Shown: one piece after another, positions 1 through 8,984 of the stretch
Layout of the letters: every line of letters begins with the position of its first letter
Position numbering within the stretch: position 1 is the stretch's first letter
NCBI GenBank assembly: GCA_022448945.1
Contig: JAKVCV010000005.1
Location: 33,798 to 71,522, forward strand
Length of the DNA stretch: 37,725 nt
Source of the DNA: Saprospiraceae bacterium
Lineage (GTDB): Bacteria; Bacteroidota; Bacteroidia; Chitinophagales; Saprospiraceae
Direction: 5' to 3'
Notes under the pieces: model-generated
What the model was told of the DNA's origin: nothing
The model's input: only the letters and a program-made list of their open reading frames with translations
Database searches by the model: none
Program-made: the position numbers and the translations under genes

Positions 1-300
1 CAGGTTCTTCTTCTGTTACTGCAGCTTCTGTTACCACTTCTTCCGACTTAGCAACTGCAGGTTCTTCTTCTGCAACAACAGCTTCTGTTACCACTTCTTC
101 CGACTTAGCAACTTCAGGTTCTTCTTCTGTTACTGCAGCTTCTGTTACCACTTCTTCCGACTTAGCAACTGCAGGTTCTTCTTCTGCAACAACAGCTTCT
201 GTTACCACTTCTTCCGACTTAGTAACTTCAGGTTCTTCTTCTGTTACTGCAGCTTCTGTTACCACTTCTTCCGACTTAGTAACTTCAGGTTCTTCTTCTA
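1..300 (-). repeat. 57-bp in-frame tandem repeat (five full copies plus a partial)
   Basis: Units begin at 1, 58, 115, 172 and 229, with a partial copy at 286-300. The array may continue left of the window. Each unit encodes 19 residues, for example EEEPEVTKSEEVVTEAAVT. Copies alternate between two versions: units 1, 3 and 5 carry gttactgcag where units 2 and 4 carry gcaacaacag. The real duplication unit is therefore 114 bp; 1-114 and 115-228 differ at only one base (C109 versus T223). The product is an acidic, Pro/Val/Thr/Glu-rich linker, probably a periplasmic tether. Confidence 0.95.
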
Positions 301-1870
301 ATAATGACGGTGTTAATGTTATATCTCTAATAAGATCTTCAGAATGCCCAAATTTATTTGTGTTTACATCAAAACTTTCAATATTATAACCATTCTTTAT
401 TATTTCAATGTTAAATTCACTATTGGGATTCAGTTTAAAGCGATATTCACCAATAGGAAGCATATGTTCTTCCAACAATTTGCCATTATTATAAAGTCTA
501 ATTGTTACATCAGAAACGGGACCAGCTTGTGGATTATCTGAACATGTAATTATTCCACTAACAGAAACAACAACATGACTTTCTGAAAAATAAAAAATAT
601 CATCATCAGTAGTTGCTAATTTAAGTGGTTTCAGCACTCTATTGGAGACAAAATAACCACCCCCATGAGGTTCACTAATTGTATAATAGGTGTCATCAGC
701 AAGAGAATTAATCGGAAACCCAAGGTTTTGTGGAACTTCCCACTTTAGTTTCTCACCTTTGGACTTAAAAATATCAAAACCGCCGGCGGTTACCAGGCCA
801 TCCGAACTAAAATACAAAACTCCCTCTGCCTTGTTAAAAACAGGTGTAACTTCATCACCCGAACTATTAATAATAGCGCCTAGATTTTTGGGCAAAGTAA
901 AGTTATTACTTTTACTTTCAGCTTTTCGGGTCGAAAACCAAATATCAAGACCCCCCTGTCCACCTTCTCTGTCAGAAACGAAATACAAAACTTCTTTATC
1001 ATCAGTTAAAACAACAAAAGGTTGTGTTGTATTTGCTCCCAATTCATTAATATAATCCGGCAACCTAGCAGGTGCGGTCCATTCATTATCCTCTTCTTTA
1101 ACCATTACATAAAGGGCACAAGAAGGTTTCCCTTCTAGAAAGTCACATTGTGTGAAGTAAAATCGTTTTCCATCTTCAGTAAATGCACCGTTACCAAAGT
1201 GTAATTTCTCCATTTTATCATCAAAAATTGTAGGGACATGAGGTCGAGACCAATGTGCTCCGATCTTTTGTGATCGGAATATCTTACTTACTCCTTCTAC
1301 TGAAGATGAAAAATAAAGTAAATTATCACTTAAAGGAATAGGAGCAAATTCGGTTTTATTGCTATTGATTTTTGCATCCAATTGAATTACACTAATAGCA
1401 TTATTGGTATAATTTGCTTTATTAAGAATAAAATCACAACCCATAATTTGACTTTCACAGGCAGCTTTCAAATAATTAAAATCTTCCTTCTCAGGCGAAT
1501 AATTATTGATAAAATTTTTAAATGCATTCTTTGCCTTTTCTGGTTCTCCTGACTGTTTAAGTGACAAAGCGTATTTGTATCCAGGTTTGTCATAGAAATC
1601 GTAATCATCTTTCAGGTTTCCAAAACATCTTACCGCGTTTAGATAGTCCCTTAATAAAAAGTAGCAATCCCCAGCCCTATAGAGGTACTCTTCCTTATCA
1701 TTTTTTTCTGCATATACTCCTTCATAATAGACAGCAGCCTGATACAAATCACCACTTTTTTCAAACCCCTGAGCTAGTTTAACCCGTTTTTTCCAGGGCA
1801 AAGTATTTTGGGCGTAAAAACTTCCGACAAAAAAGAAAAACAAAAATATAGAAAAGACAAAAGATTTCAT
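1..1870 (-). CDS. PorE-like envelope protein (TPR + PD40 beta-propeller + regulatory-like domain), 3' end outside window
   Basis: About 623 codons are visible and the frame is open to the window edge, so the C-terminus is missing. The ATG (complement of 1868-1870) opens a signal peptide (residues 1-20, hydrophobic, ending YAQ). Then come TPR-like helices (about 25-125), PD40/WD40-type propeller repeats (about 165-430, including YFVSDREGGQGGLDIW at 296-311) and a carboxypeptidase-regulatory-like beta domain (about 445-515). From residue 525 an acidic 19-residue repeat begins. This domain order matches PorE/OmpA-family proteins of Bacteroidota, in which a C-terminal OmpA peptidoglycan-binding domain normally follows; that part would lie left of position 1. 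PorE is an accessory of type IX secretion that binds peptidoglycan. A T9SS cargo gene at 35572 fits, but related propeller-OmpA proteins without a proven secretion role are common. Domains are read by eye; the exact subfamily is inferred. Confidence 0.8.
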   Translation of the reverse strand, partial: MKSFVFSIFLFFFFVGSFYAQNTLPWKKRVKLAQGFEKSGDLYQAAVYYEGVYAEKNDKEEYLYRAGDCYFLLRDYLNAVRCFGNLKDDYDFYDKPGYKYALSLKQSGEPEKAKNAFKNFINNYSPEKEDFNYLKAACESQIMGCDFILNKANYTNNAISVIQLDAKINSNKTEFAPIPLSDNLLYFSSSVEGVSKIFRSQKIGAHWSRPHVPTIFDDKMEKLHFGNGAFTEDGKRFYFTQCDFLEGKPSCALYVMVKEEDNEWTAPARLPDYINELGANTTQPFVVLTDDKEVLYFVSDREGGQGGLDIWFSTRKAESKSNNFTLPKNLGAIINSSGDEVTPVFNKAEGVLYFSSDGLVTAGGFDIFKSKGEKLKWEVPQNLGFPINSLADDTYYTISEPHGGGYFVSNRVLKPLKLATTDDDIFYFSESHVVVSVSGIITCSDNPQAGPVSDVTIRLYNNGKLLEEHMLPIGEYRFKLNPNSEFNIEIIKNGYNIESFDVNTNKFGHSEDLIRDITLTPSLLEEEPEVTKSEEVVTEAAVTEEEPEVTKSEEVVTEAVVAEEEPAVAKSEEVVTEAAVTEEEPEVAKSEEVVTEAVVAEEEPAVAKSEEVVTEAAVTEEEP

Positions 1871-2279
1871 TTTATGGTCAAATTTAGATAGTAACAATGT
1901 AAATGTTCTTAACATATGCTAAAAGACACCTTTTGAGACAGATTACCAAGAAATATAATGTGTCAATATACTATGTCTTTAAGAAACCCAAAAACTTCTG
2001 CAAACAAAATTCTGATTTATTGCTGTATTAATAACAAGAATTATTAGTTAGTTCACTGGTAATTACCAAAAACTTATAACCCGATTGATTCACATTATAT
2101 TCTTTATGGTTTAATTTAATACTATATTTTTTTTATGTTTGTGGGTGAATATTAAATTAATATTAGAAAGTTTATATAGAAAGAACACAATGATGTTTTT
2201 TATATAACATCAAAAAATATCATCTTTTTATTGCCCTCAGAACCAAATTCAAATCCTCAATTTATTTTTATTAATAATT
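1871..2279. other. Divergent intergenic region between the PorE-like gene and rfbA
   Basis: This 409-bp, very AT-rich stretch separates two divergently transcribed genes and must hold both promoters. TATGTTTG at 2134-2141 matches the Bacteroidota -7 consensus TAnnTTTG on the plus strand, but I see no TTG at the proper distance upstream. A small inverted repeat, TGATGTT (2191-2197) with AACATCA (2206-2212), would fold in the rfbA leader. On the minus strand a TAAATTTG lies just before the start of the PorE-like gene, again without a convincing -33 element. No ORF or RNA gene is recognised. Confidence 0.4.
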
Positions 2280-3149
2280 ATGAAAGGAATAATTCTCGCC
2301 GGTGGCTCCGGAACCCGATTACATCCTCTTACTATAGCTGTCAGTAAACAATTAATGCCCATTCATGACAAACCGATGATTTATTATCCACTGTCTACAA
2401 TTATGATGGCAGGTATCAGGGAAATTTTGATCATATCAACGCCTCATGATTTACCTAATTTTAAAAAACTTCTTGGAGATGGGTCACAAATTGGCTGTAG
2501 TATACAATATAAGGAACAATTAATTCCAAATGGACTTGCACAAGCTTTTGTTTTGGGCGAAGAATTTATTGGGAATGATGATGTAGCATTAATTCTTGGG
2601 GACAACATTTTTTATGGTAGCAGTTTAAATGAATCTCTAAAATCGATCAGTGCTCCTAACGGTGGCATTGTCTTTGCTTATCAAGTTGCTGACCCTGAAA
2701 GATATGGTGTTGTAGCTTTTGACGAAAACAACATGGCTTATTCTATCGTTGAAAAGCCCCAAAAACCTTTGTCAAATTTTGCCATTCCAGGACTATATTT
2801 TTACGACAATACAGTTGTGGAAATTGCAAAGAGTCTAAAACCTAGTGCGCGAGGAGAATACGAGATTACTGACATTAACAAACAGTACTTAAATATGGGC
2901 AAACTGAAAGTCATGCCTCTAGGCAGGGGCGTTGCATGGTTGGATACTGGGACCCATAAATCTCTTATGCAGGCAGGTCAATTCATTGAAGTAATAGAAG
3001 AGCGACAGGGATTAAAAGTAGGTTGCATTGAAGAGGTTGCCTATCAACAAGGTTATATCAATAAAGAAAAGCTTAGACAAGCTGCAGAAAAATACAATAA
3101 AAGTGGATACGGTGCGTATTTATCTAAACTCATAAATTGGGGTTTATAA
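2280..3149 (+). CDS. rfbA: Glucose-1-phosphate thymidylyltransferase (RmlA)
   Basis: RmlA makes dTDP-glucose from glucose-1-phosphate and dTTP (EC 2.7.7.24), the first step towards dTDP-L-rhamnose and other dTDP sugars for surface polysaccharide. The 289-residue product has the usual length. The N-terminal nucleotide-binding signature [11 protein letters not shown] is at residues 8-18, the metal/sugar site LGDNIFYG around residue 107, then [19 protein letters not shown] and WLDTGTH, all typical of the family. The gene stands alone: no rfbB, rfbC or rfbD is adjacent, so the pathway partners must be elsewhere. The ATG at 2280 gives the canonical MKGIILAGG start; no Shine-Dalgarno sequence is visible. 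Confidence 0.95.
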   Translation: MKGIILAGGSGTRLHPLTIAVSKQLMPIHDKPMIYYPLSTIMMAGIREILIISTPHDLPNFKKLLGDGSQIGCSIQYKEQLIPNGLAQAFVLGEEFIGNDDVALILGDNIFYGSSLNESLKSISAPNGGIVFAYQVADPERYGVVAFDENNMAYSIVEKPQKPLSNFAIPGLYFYDNTVVEIAKSLKPSARGEYEITDINKQYLNMGKLKVMPLGRGVAWLDTGTHKSLMQAGQFIEVIEERQGLKVGCIEEVAYQQGYINKEKLRQAAEKYNKSGYGAYLSKLINWGL

Positions 3150-3255
3150 CTTAATTGTATTTGAAATATGAACCATAACTTAATAACTTGTTTATTTATT
3201 TATGGACAACTAAAACAAGCGCAACTTATCTATATACTTGTATGGATTTCTAACA

Positions 3256-3281
3256 AAATTTGCTATTTTTACAGCAAATTT
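3256..3281. repeat. Inverted repeat between rfbA and citrate synthase
   Basis: AAATTTGC at 3256-3263 pairs perfectly with GCAAATTT at 3274-3281 (one further T-A pair inside, 8-nt loop). It lies 107 bp after rfbA and 84 bp before the citrate synthase start. No T-run follows, so it is not a standard terminator; it could be an operator or chance in AT-rich DNA. Confidence 0.35.
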
Positions 3282-3364
3282 GAGAATTACTGTTATAATA
3301 CTAAAAACATTGGTCTGTTCACCTTAAAAGGTAGCATTAATGTTAATATAAAAAAAACAATTTA

Positions 3365-4690
3365 ATGGATATATTAAAGCATAAATTTCAGGAAAAAGCA
3401 ATCGCCTTATATAAAGAAAATAGAGCGATGCTAAGTGAGCATGGGAATCTTGAAGTTGACAAGGTTCTAATCCGTCAGATGTTTGGTGGGATGAGAGGAA
3501 TAAAAAGTATGATCTGGGAAACTTCTGAATTAGATGCATATGAAGGTATTCGTTTTAGGGGATACTCTATCCGACAATTAAGAAAGGCGCTTCCAAAAGC
3601 AAAAAACTGTAAAGAGCCACTACCAGAAGGTCTATTTTGGTTAATGTTAATTGGTGATATTCCTACTGACAGAGAAGTAAAATGGTTAACAGAAGATTGG
3701 AGAAAGCGAAGTACTGTCCCTGATCATACATTTAAAATGTTAGACTGCTTCCCTGCTGACATGCACCCAATGACACAGTTTTCTGCGGCTATTTTATCAA
3801 TGCAAACTGATAGTGTATTTGCAAAGCGTTATGCAGAAGGAATTAGTAAAAAAGACCATTGGGATGCTTATTACGAAGATAGCATGAATTTAATAGCTAG
3901 TTTGCCACGTGTTGCAGCATATATATATCGACGCTCTTTTAAAAAGAACAAACATATCGAACCCGATCCAACATTGGACTGGGGAGCTAACTTTGCGCAT
4001 ATGCTAGGCGTAAATGAAAGTCCTGATTTTATGAGTTTAATGCGTTTGTATCTAACCATTCATGCAGATCACGAAGGAGGAAATGCTTCTGCTCATACTA
4101 CTCATCTTGTAGGCTCAACCTTAAGTGACCCATATTACTCCCTTTCAGGTGGAATGAATGCTTTAGCTGGCCCGCTTCATGGTTTAGCTACTCAGGAAGT
4201 TGTAAAATGGATTTTACACATGATAGAAGACTTAGGAACAAACACGCCTTCAACTGACCAAATAACTGATTACATTAACAAAACGCTGGCGGAAGGTAAA
4301 GTCATTCCTGGATATGGACATGCCGTATTACGTCAGCCCGATCCTAGATACATGGCTCAGCGAGTTTTTGCTGAAGATTATATCAAAAATGATCCTATAG
4401 TTAAAATTGTGTGGAAATTATTTGACATCGTACCTCCTTTACTTCAAGACTTAGGAAAGGTTAAAAACCCATGGCCTAATGTCGATGCACATTCTGGTTC
4501 ATTGTTAATGCACTATGGTTTAGAAGATTTTAGCTTTTATACTGTTTTGTTTGGAGTTTCACGGGCTATGGGAGTCTTATCATCAGGCATCTGGTCTCGT
4601 GCTTTAAATATGCCGCTCGAACGACCAAAATCATTAACTTCCAAAGCTGTTAAAAAAATCATCACTGAAGCAACCTCTCCTAAAAAATAA
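3365..4690 (+). CDS. gltA: Citrate synthase (eukaryotic/mitochondrial type)
   Basis: This enzyme condenses acetyl-CoA and oxaloacetate to citrate, the entry step of the TCA cycle. The 441-residue protein resembles the mitochondrial-type (Si)-citrate synthase found in Bacteroidota rather than the short bacterial type. Catalytic residues are in place: H272 in GPLHGLATQE, H319 in PGYGHAVLR with R329 downstream, and D374 in NVDAHSGSLL, close to the pig numbering (H274, H320, D375). The substrate-binding IHADHEGGNASAHTTHLVGS segment is at about 232-251. It starts 215 bp after rfbA, which is functionally unrelated, and probably has its own promoter. The name gltA is used by function. Confidence 0.95.
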   Translation: MDILKHKFQEKAIALYKENRAMLSEHGNLEVDKVLIRQMFGGMRGIKSMIWETSELDAYEGIRFRGYSIRQLRKALPKAKNCKEPLPEGLFWLMLIGDIPTDREVKWLTEDWRKRSTVPDHTFKMLDCFPADMHPMTQFSAAILSMQTDSVFAKRYAEGISKKDHWDAYYEDSMNLIASLPRVAAYIYRRSFKKNKHIEPDPTLDWGANFAHMLGVNESPDFMSLMRLYLTIHADHEGGNASAHTTHLVGSTLSDPYYSLSGGMNALAGPLHGLATQEVVKWILHMIEDLGTNTPSTDQITDYINKTLAEGKVIPGYGHAVLRQPDPRYMAQRVFAEDYIKNDPIVKIVWKLFDIVPPLLQDLGKVKNPWPNVDAHSGSLLMHYGLEDFSFYTVLFGVSRAMGVLSSGIWSRALNMPLERPKSLTSKAVKKIITEATSPKK

Positions 4691-4789
4691 ATTCTTAATA
4701 CCTTAAACACATTACATTGTTTTAGGGATTTATTTAAGTTTAAATGCATTAGAAAATTAAAGCTAATCGTAAAGGATATTACATTATTT

Positions 4790-4826
4790 TATATTTGTGC
4801 GTTTTTATCTTAAATTGATAAAAACG
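4790..4826 (+). promoter_or_regulatory. Possible promoter -7 element followed by a perfect hairpin
   Basis: TATATTTG at 4790-4797 matches the Bacteroidota TAnnTTTG element. A perfect 10-bp stem starts three bases later: CGTTTTTATC (4800-4809), a 7-nt loop, GATAAAAACG (4817-4826). If the promoter is real, the DUF4175 mRNA would begin with this hairpin and carry a leader of about 180 nt. No TTG -33 element is visible. The hairpin could instead help end citrate synthase transcription, although no T-run follows it. Confidence 0.35.
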
Positions 4827-4982
4827 TTAAAGTTTTCTAAATTTCTAGTACTCTTAGGACAAAATCACGTATCTTAGAAGAGATGGACAAAGATTTGATT
4901 GGCTTCTAATGCTTATTAACTTTCATTTTGCATTATTATAGATAATATTAAATCTTAAATTAAACATAATTAAGAAACCAAT

Positions 4983-7900
4983 ATGCAAAACAGCAACTAT
5001 CAAACCTTAATTGAAAAAATAGATCAATTTATCAGAAAGTATTATATGAATAGTCTTATTAGAGGACTATTGTATAGCACTGGCATAATATTGATGTCTT
5101 TTATTTGTTTTGCTTTATTAGAATACTATTATTTTAATTCAACAAGTTCTTCCATAGGCTTTCGTAAGACATTATATTACTCTTTTATTGGAGTTAGTTG
5201 TATTACACTTGGTTTTTGGGTTTTTAAACCATTATTACAATACTTCCAACTCGGAAGTATAATATCACATGAGCAAGCTGCTAAGATTATAGGCAACCAT
5301 TTTGGATCTGTAAAAGATAAACTACTTAATGTACTCCAACTCAAACACCAGGCAAACACTTTTGATACTTTATTACTAGAAGCAAGTATTAATCAGAAAA
5401 TTAAAACACTTAGACCCGTTCCTTTTAGTACAGCTATTAATCTAAAAGAAAATAAAAAACACCTTCGTTACGCCCTCCCACCATTATTACTATTGCTTTT
5501 ATTATTGTTCTCTTCAAATATCATTGAAGATAGTACAGGCCGAATTATAAATAACAACAGAGAATTTGAAAAAGATGCATTATTCCAATTTGTTTTATCT
5601 GACGAAGTACGGAAAGTAGTTCAATATGAAAATTATATTCTTGAAGTTAATATAGATGGAGAAGTTTTGCCTAATGAAGTTTTTATAGAGTTTGATAATT
5701 ACAAATACAAATTAGATAAAACATCTCCAAATTCTTTTAATTACACATTTATTGAACTTAGAAAAGATACTGAATTCTTTTTATCTGCGAATGGGGTAAC
5801 ATCTAAATCATTTAATATTGATGTATTGGAGAAACCACAAATCAATGACTTTGATATCGAATTAGACTATCCTTCTTATACAAAAAGAGCCAATGAATCT
5901 ATAACTGGTATTGGAGATTTAGTAGTACCTGTTGGAACAAATATAAACTGGTTATTCAAAGCTATAAACACAGATAGCATTAAAGTTCTATTCCCGAATG
6001 AATCTAAACTAAATAAGACTATTCAAACAGGAAAAACAGTGTTTACCATAAAAAAACGTGTTTATAAAGAAGGACAATACAAAATTTTTATTACCAACCA
6101 AGAATTGCCTGAAGGAGATTCGATTACATATTCACTTACACTCATTCCTGACATGTACCCCTCAATAGATGTCAAAACTCATAGAGACAGTATAAATACA
6201 AATATTGTTTATTTTGCTGGAGAGGCTTCTGATGATTATGGCCTAAAATCTGTTAATTTTAATTATAAAATAGAAAACGTTGATCAGGTCATTAAAGAAG
6301 ATAAGGAATCCATGTTGATTTCAAAAGGGAAACAAACTACATATGATTACATACTGAATGTAAAAGATCTAAAACTTCAACCTGGTGATAAGTTGAGCTA
6401 TTTTTTCGAAGTTTTTGACAATGATGGAGTCAATGGAAGTAAATCATCGAGGACACCGTTAATGCACTTTCAAATGCCGACTGTTGAAGCACTGAAAAAG
6501 CAGGAAGAAACCAATAATTCAGAAATAAAAAACAACCTGGAGGATGCAATTAAAAAAATGCAAAAGCTGGGCAAAGATGTTAAGAATGTTCAAAACAGAA
6601 TATTACAAAAAAAAGAAATGAATTGGCAAGATAGACGTGAACTTGAAAAACTAATCAAAAAACGTGAAGCTATACAAGAAGAAATAGAAAATGCCAAGAA
6701 TAACTTTAAAGAAAACCTACAAAAACAAGAAGAGTATCAACACATTAATGAAGAGCTTTCAAAAAAACAGGAAATGCTTCAGAAACTTTTCGATGAATTG
6801 ATGAATGATGAAATGAAAGATTTGTTCAAAGAAATGGAAGAAATGCTCAATGAAATGGACCAGGAAAAATTAAAAGAACAACTGGACGAAATAAAACTTA
6901 GTGAAGAAGAAATGGAAAAAGAGCTAGACAGAATGCTTGAACTTTTCAAAAAAATGGAAGTTGAAAAACAAATGACTGATGCAGTTCAGGAATTGGACTC
7001 TCTTGCTAAGGAACAAGAAGAATTAAGTGAAAAAACAAAAGAATTGGACAAAGAGAACAAAGATCAATTGTCGCAGGAAGAAATAAAGGAAAAACAAGAA
7101 GAGATTAATAAGAAGTTTGAAAAAATCGTTGAAAAAATAGAAGATGCTAAAAAGAAAAATAACGACTTAGAAAAACCCATGAATATGGACAGTGAAGATC
7201 TTGATCAGCAACAAAAAGACGTGGAGGAAAACCTAGATAACAGTAGCCAACAATTGAAAAAAAATAAAAATAAAAAGGCTTCAAAATCTCAAAAAAATGC
7301 TTCACAAAAAATGAAAGATATGTCTAAGTCATTACAGGAAATGATGCAGATGAACCAAATGAAACAAATGGAAGAGGATCTTAAAAGTATGCGTCAATTA
7401 CTTGAAAATCTGTTAATGATGTCATTTGATCAGGAAGAACTAATAGACGAAGTAAATATTACAGTCGCTAATACGCCTACATATATCAAATTAGTACAAA
7501 AACAGGACAAATTAAAAGATGACTTTAATCATATTGAAGATAGCCTTCATGCCCTCAGTAAAAGAGTTTACCAAATTGAAGCTTTTATTACAGAAAAAGT
7601 AACTGAAGTAAAAAAGACCCTAAAGAAAAGTGTAAAAACATTAGAAGACAGACAGAAGCGAACAGCAGTTGTTCAACAGCAATATACGATGACCGGAGTA
7701 AATGATTTAGCCTTAATGTTAAATGAAGCAATGGATCAAACTCAACAACAAATGGCTCAGGAAATGCCTGGAAAGCAAATGTGTGAAAATCCTGGAAATG
7801 GGAAACCCGGAAAAGGAAAGGGAAAAGGAAAAAATGGCGAAAAGCCAGGTATGGGGGGACTAAGAAAACTTCAAGATCAGCTAAATAAACAAATTCAGCA

Positions 7901-8357
7901 GATGAAAGAACAATTAAAAAAAGGGAAAATGCCTGGAAGCAAACAATTTGCTGAAATGGCAGCAAAACAAGCCGCGATTCGTAAAGCCTTACAAGATTTA
8001 AAAAATAAAAAAGAAAAAAATGCAAAAGGCGGGGGTAAAGAAATCCAGGATCTAATAGATAAAATGGATAAGGTTGAAACAGATCTGGTAAACAAGAGAT
8101 TACCAAATGACATGAAAAAGCGTCAAAAAGATATATTAACAAGATTATTAGAAGCTGAAAATGCCGAAAGAGAACGTGAACTTGATGAAAAAAGAGAAGC
8201 AGAATCACCTGATAATTACATCCCTAAAATGCCTCCTGCATTAGAGGAATATCTACGAAAACGTAAGGGTCAGGTAGAATTATTTAAAACTGTCTCCCCA
8301 TCATTGAAACCTTATTATAAAAATCTCGTAGAACTGTACTTTAGAGCATTGAATTAA
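4983..8357 (+). CDS. DUF4175-type membrane-anchored coiled-coil protein
   Basis: The 1124-residue protein has two N-terminal membrane helices (about 22-48 and 62-86) and a third at about 152-168. A large beta-rich region (about 200-500) includes Ig-like segments around conserved DDYG. It is followed by a very long charged coiled coil (about 505-840) full of Lys and Glu, a Gly/Lys/Pro-rich stretch with GKPGKGKGKGKNGEKPG (about residues 940-960), and a further helical C-terminus ending in a conserved-looking EYLRKRKGQVELFKTVSPSLKPYYK segment (first and last parts around 1087-1115). This layout and its position before a small HATPase and ybeY fit the DUF4175 family of Bacteroidota. No function is known. 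The topology suggests an envelope scaffold or sensor with most of its mass on one side of the membrane. Confidence 0.75.
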   Translation: MQNSNYQTLIEKIDQFIRKYYMNSLIRGLLYSTGIILMSFICFALLEYYYFNSTSSSIGFRKTLYYSFIGVSCITLGFWVFKPLLQYFQLGSIISHEQAAKIIGNHFGSVKDKLLNVLQLKHQANTFDTLLLEASINQKIKTLRPVPFSTAINLKENKKHLRYALPPLLLLLLLLFSSNIIEDSTGRIINNNREFEKDALFQFVLSDEVRKVVQYENYILEVNIDGEVLPNEVFIEFDNYKYKLDKTSPNSFNYTFIELRKDTEFFLSANGVTSKSFNIDVLEKPQINDFDIELDYPSYTKRANESITGIGDLVVPVGTNINWLFKAINTDSIKVLFPNESKLNKTIQTGKTVFTIKKRVYKEGQYKIFITNQELPEGDSITYSLTLIPDMYPSIDVKTHRDSINTNIVYFAGEASDDYGLKSVNFNYKIENVDQVIKEDKESMLISKGKQTTYDYILNVKDLKLQPGDKLSYFFEVFDNDGVNGSKSSRTPLMHFQMPTVEALKKQEETNNSEIKNNLEDAIKKMQKLGKDVKNVQNRILQKKEMNWQDRRELEKLIKKREAIQEEIENAKNNFKENLQKQEEYQHINEELSKKQEMLQKLFDELMNDEMKDLFKEMEEMLNEMDQEKLKEQLDEIKLSEEEMEKELDRMLELFKKMEVEKQMTDAVQELDSLAKEQEELSEKTKELDKENKDQLSQEEIKEKQEEINKKFEKIVEKIEDAKKKNNDLEKPMNMDSEDLDQQQKDVEENLDNSSQQLKKNKNKKASKSQKNASQKMKDMSKSLQEMMQMNQMKQMEEDLKSMRQLLENLLMMSFDQEELIDEVNITVANTPTYIKLVQKQDKLKDDFNHIEDSLHALSKRVYQIEAFITEKVTEVKKTLKKSVKTLEDRQKRTAVVQQQYTMTGVNDLALMLNEAMDQTQQQMAQEMPGKQMCENPGNGKPGKGKGKGKNGEKPGMGGLRKLQDQLNKQIQQMKEQLKKGKMPGSKQFAEMAAKQAAIRKALQDLKNKKEKNAKGGGKEIQDLIDKMDKVETDLVNKRLPNDMKKRQKDILTRLLEAENAERERELDEKREAESPDNYIPKMPPALEEYLRKRKGQVELFKTVSPSLKPYYKNLVELYFRALN

Positions 8358-8496
8358 TCTTATTTATATACTTAATTTTTAGGAAAATGTCTTAAAAATG
8401 AGTCAATTTGTCAATAAATTATCTTGCCAATAGTTTCCCGACAGAACCAAAGCCACAAGATTGCTTCTTTTAAAGAACTACAAACCATTTTTTATA

Positions 8497-8904
8497 ATGA
8501 CACAAATAGCTTTAAACTTAACACTTCTGTCTCACCCTAAAAACATTGCAGAAGTAGAACCATACATTACAGAAGTTATTAAAAAATACGAAATCAATCA
8601 AGAATTATACGGTAACATGTTGATTACCCTCACTGAGGCTGTAAGCAATGCTATTATTCATGGCAACTGTGCTAAAGCCAATAAAAAAGTATCCATATCT
8701 ACCGATTGCTCACCAAAAAAAATTCAATTTACTGTTCAGGATGAAGGTTCCGGATTTGATCCAGATAATTTACCTGATCCTACTTCACCTGAAAACATAC
8801 TGTCTCCTGGAGGCAGGGGTGTCTTTTTGATGAGACAATTATCAGACTCAGTCACTTATTGTGATAGTGGTCGTTCTGTAACGTTGGAGTTTTCTTTACA
8901 ATAA
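8497..8904 (+). CDS. RsbW/SpoIIAB-like small ATP-binding protein (HATPase_c_2)
   Basis: The 135-residue GHKL ATPase domain stands alone, as in anti-sigma factor serine kinases. Motifs seen: N box TEAVSNAIIHGN (about residues 45-56), G1-like DEGSGFDPDNLPDP (about 83-96) and G2 GGRGVFLMRQL (about 105-115). The ATG at 8497 is preferred over an upstream in-frame TTG at 8461, which would add 12 residues with no family resemblance. In Bacillus such proteins phosphorylate an anti-sigma antagonist and hold a sigma factor. No STAS antagonist or sigma gene is nearby, so the partner is unknown. It lies between the DUF4175 gene and ybeY with short gaps (139 and 80 bp), suggesting co-transcription. Confidence 0.85.
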   Translation: MTQIALNLTLLSHPKNIAEVEPYITEVIKKYEINQELYGNMLITLTEAVSNAIIHGNCAKANKKVSISTDCSPKKIQFTVQDEGSGFDPDNLPDPTSPENILSPGGRGVFLMRQLSDSVTYCDSGRSVTLEFSLQ

Positions 8905-8984
8905 TGAATGTTTCCTAACCCTGATAATCCTTTATCGGCTTTGGGAAATGTTGTTTTTTAAGGGTCTTCATTATTTTATTAAAT

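Noticed and set aside
690-1055. 121-codon open frame on the plus strand
   Set aside because: It lies inside the PorE-like gene on the other strand; only the minus frame shows domains and a continuous reading frame.
2241-2265. TTCAAATCC resembling a tRNA T-loop
   Set aside because: No acceptor, D or anticodon arm pairs can be drawn around it.
3168-3365. Open frame of 65 codons between rfbA and citrate synthase
   Set aside because: Composition is Ile/Tyr/Asn/Phe-rich like translated AT-rich spacer, no family resemblance, and it runs up to the start of citrate synthase.
7588-8208. 206-codon open frame antisense to the DUF4175 gene
   Set aside because: It mirrors the Lys/Glu-rich coiled-coil region, giving a Phe/Leu/Ser-rich translation typical of an antisense shadow.
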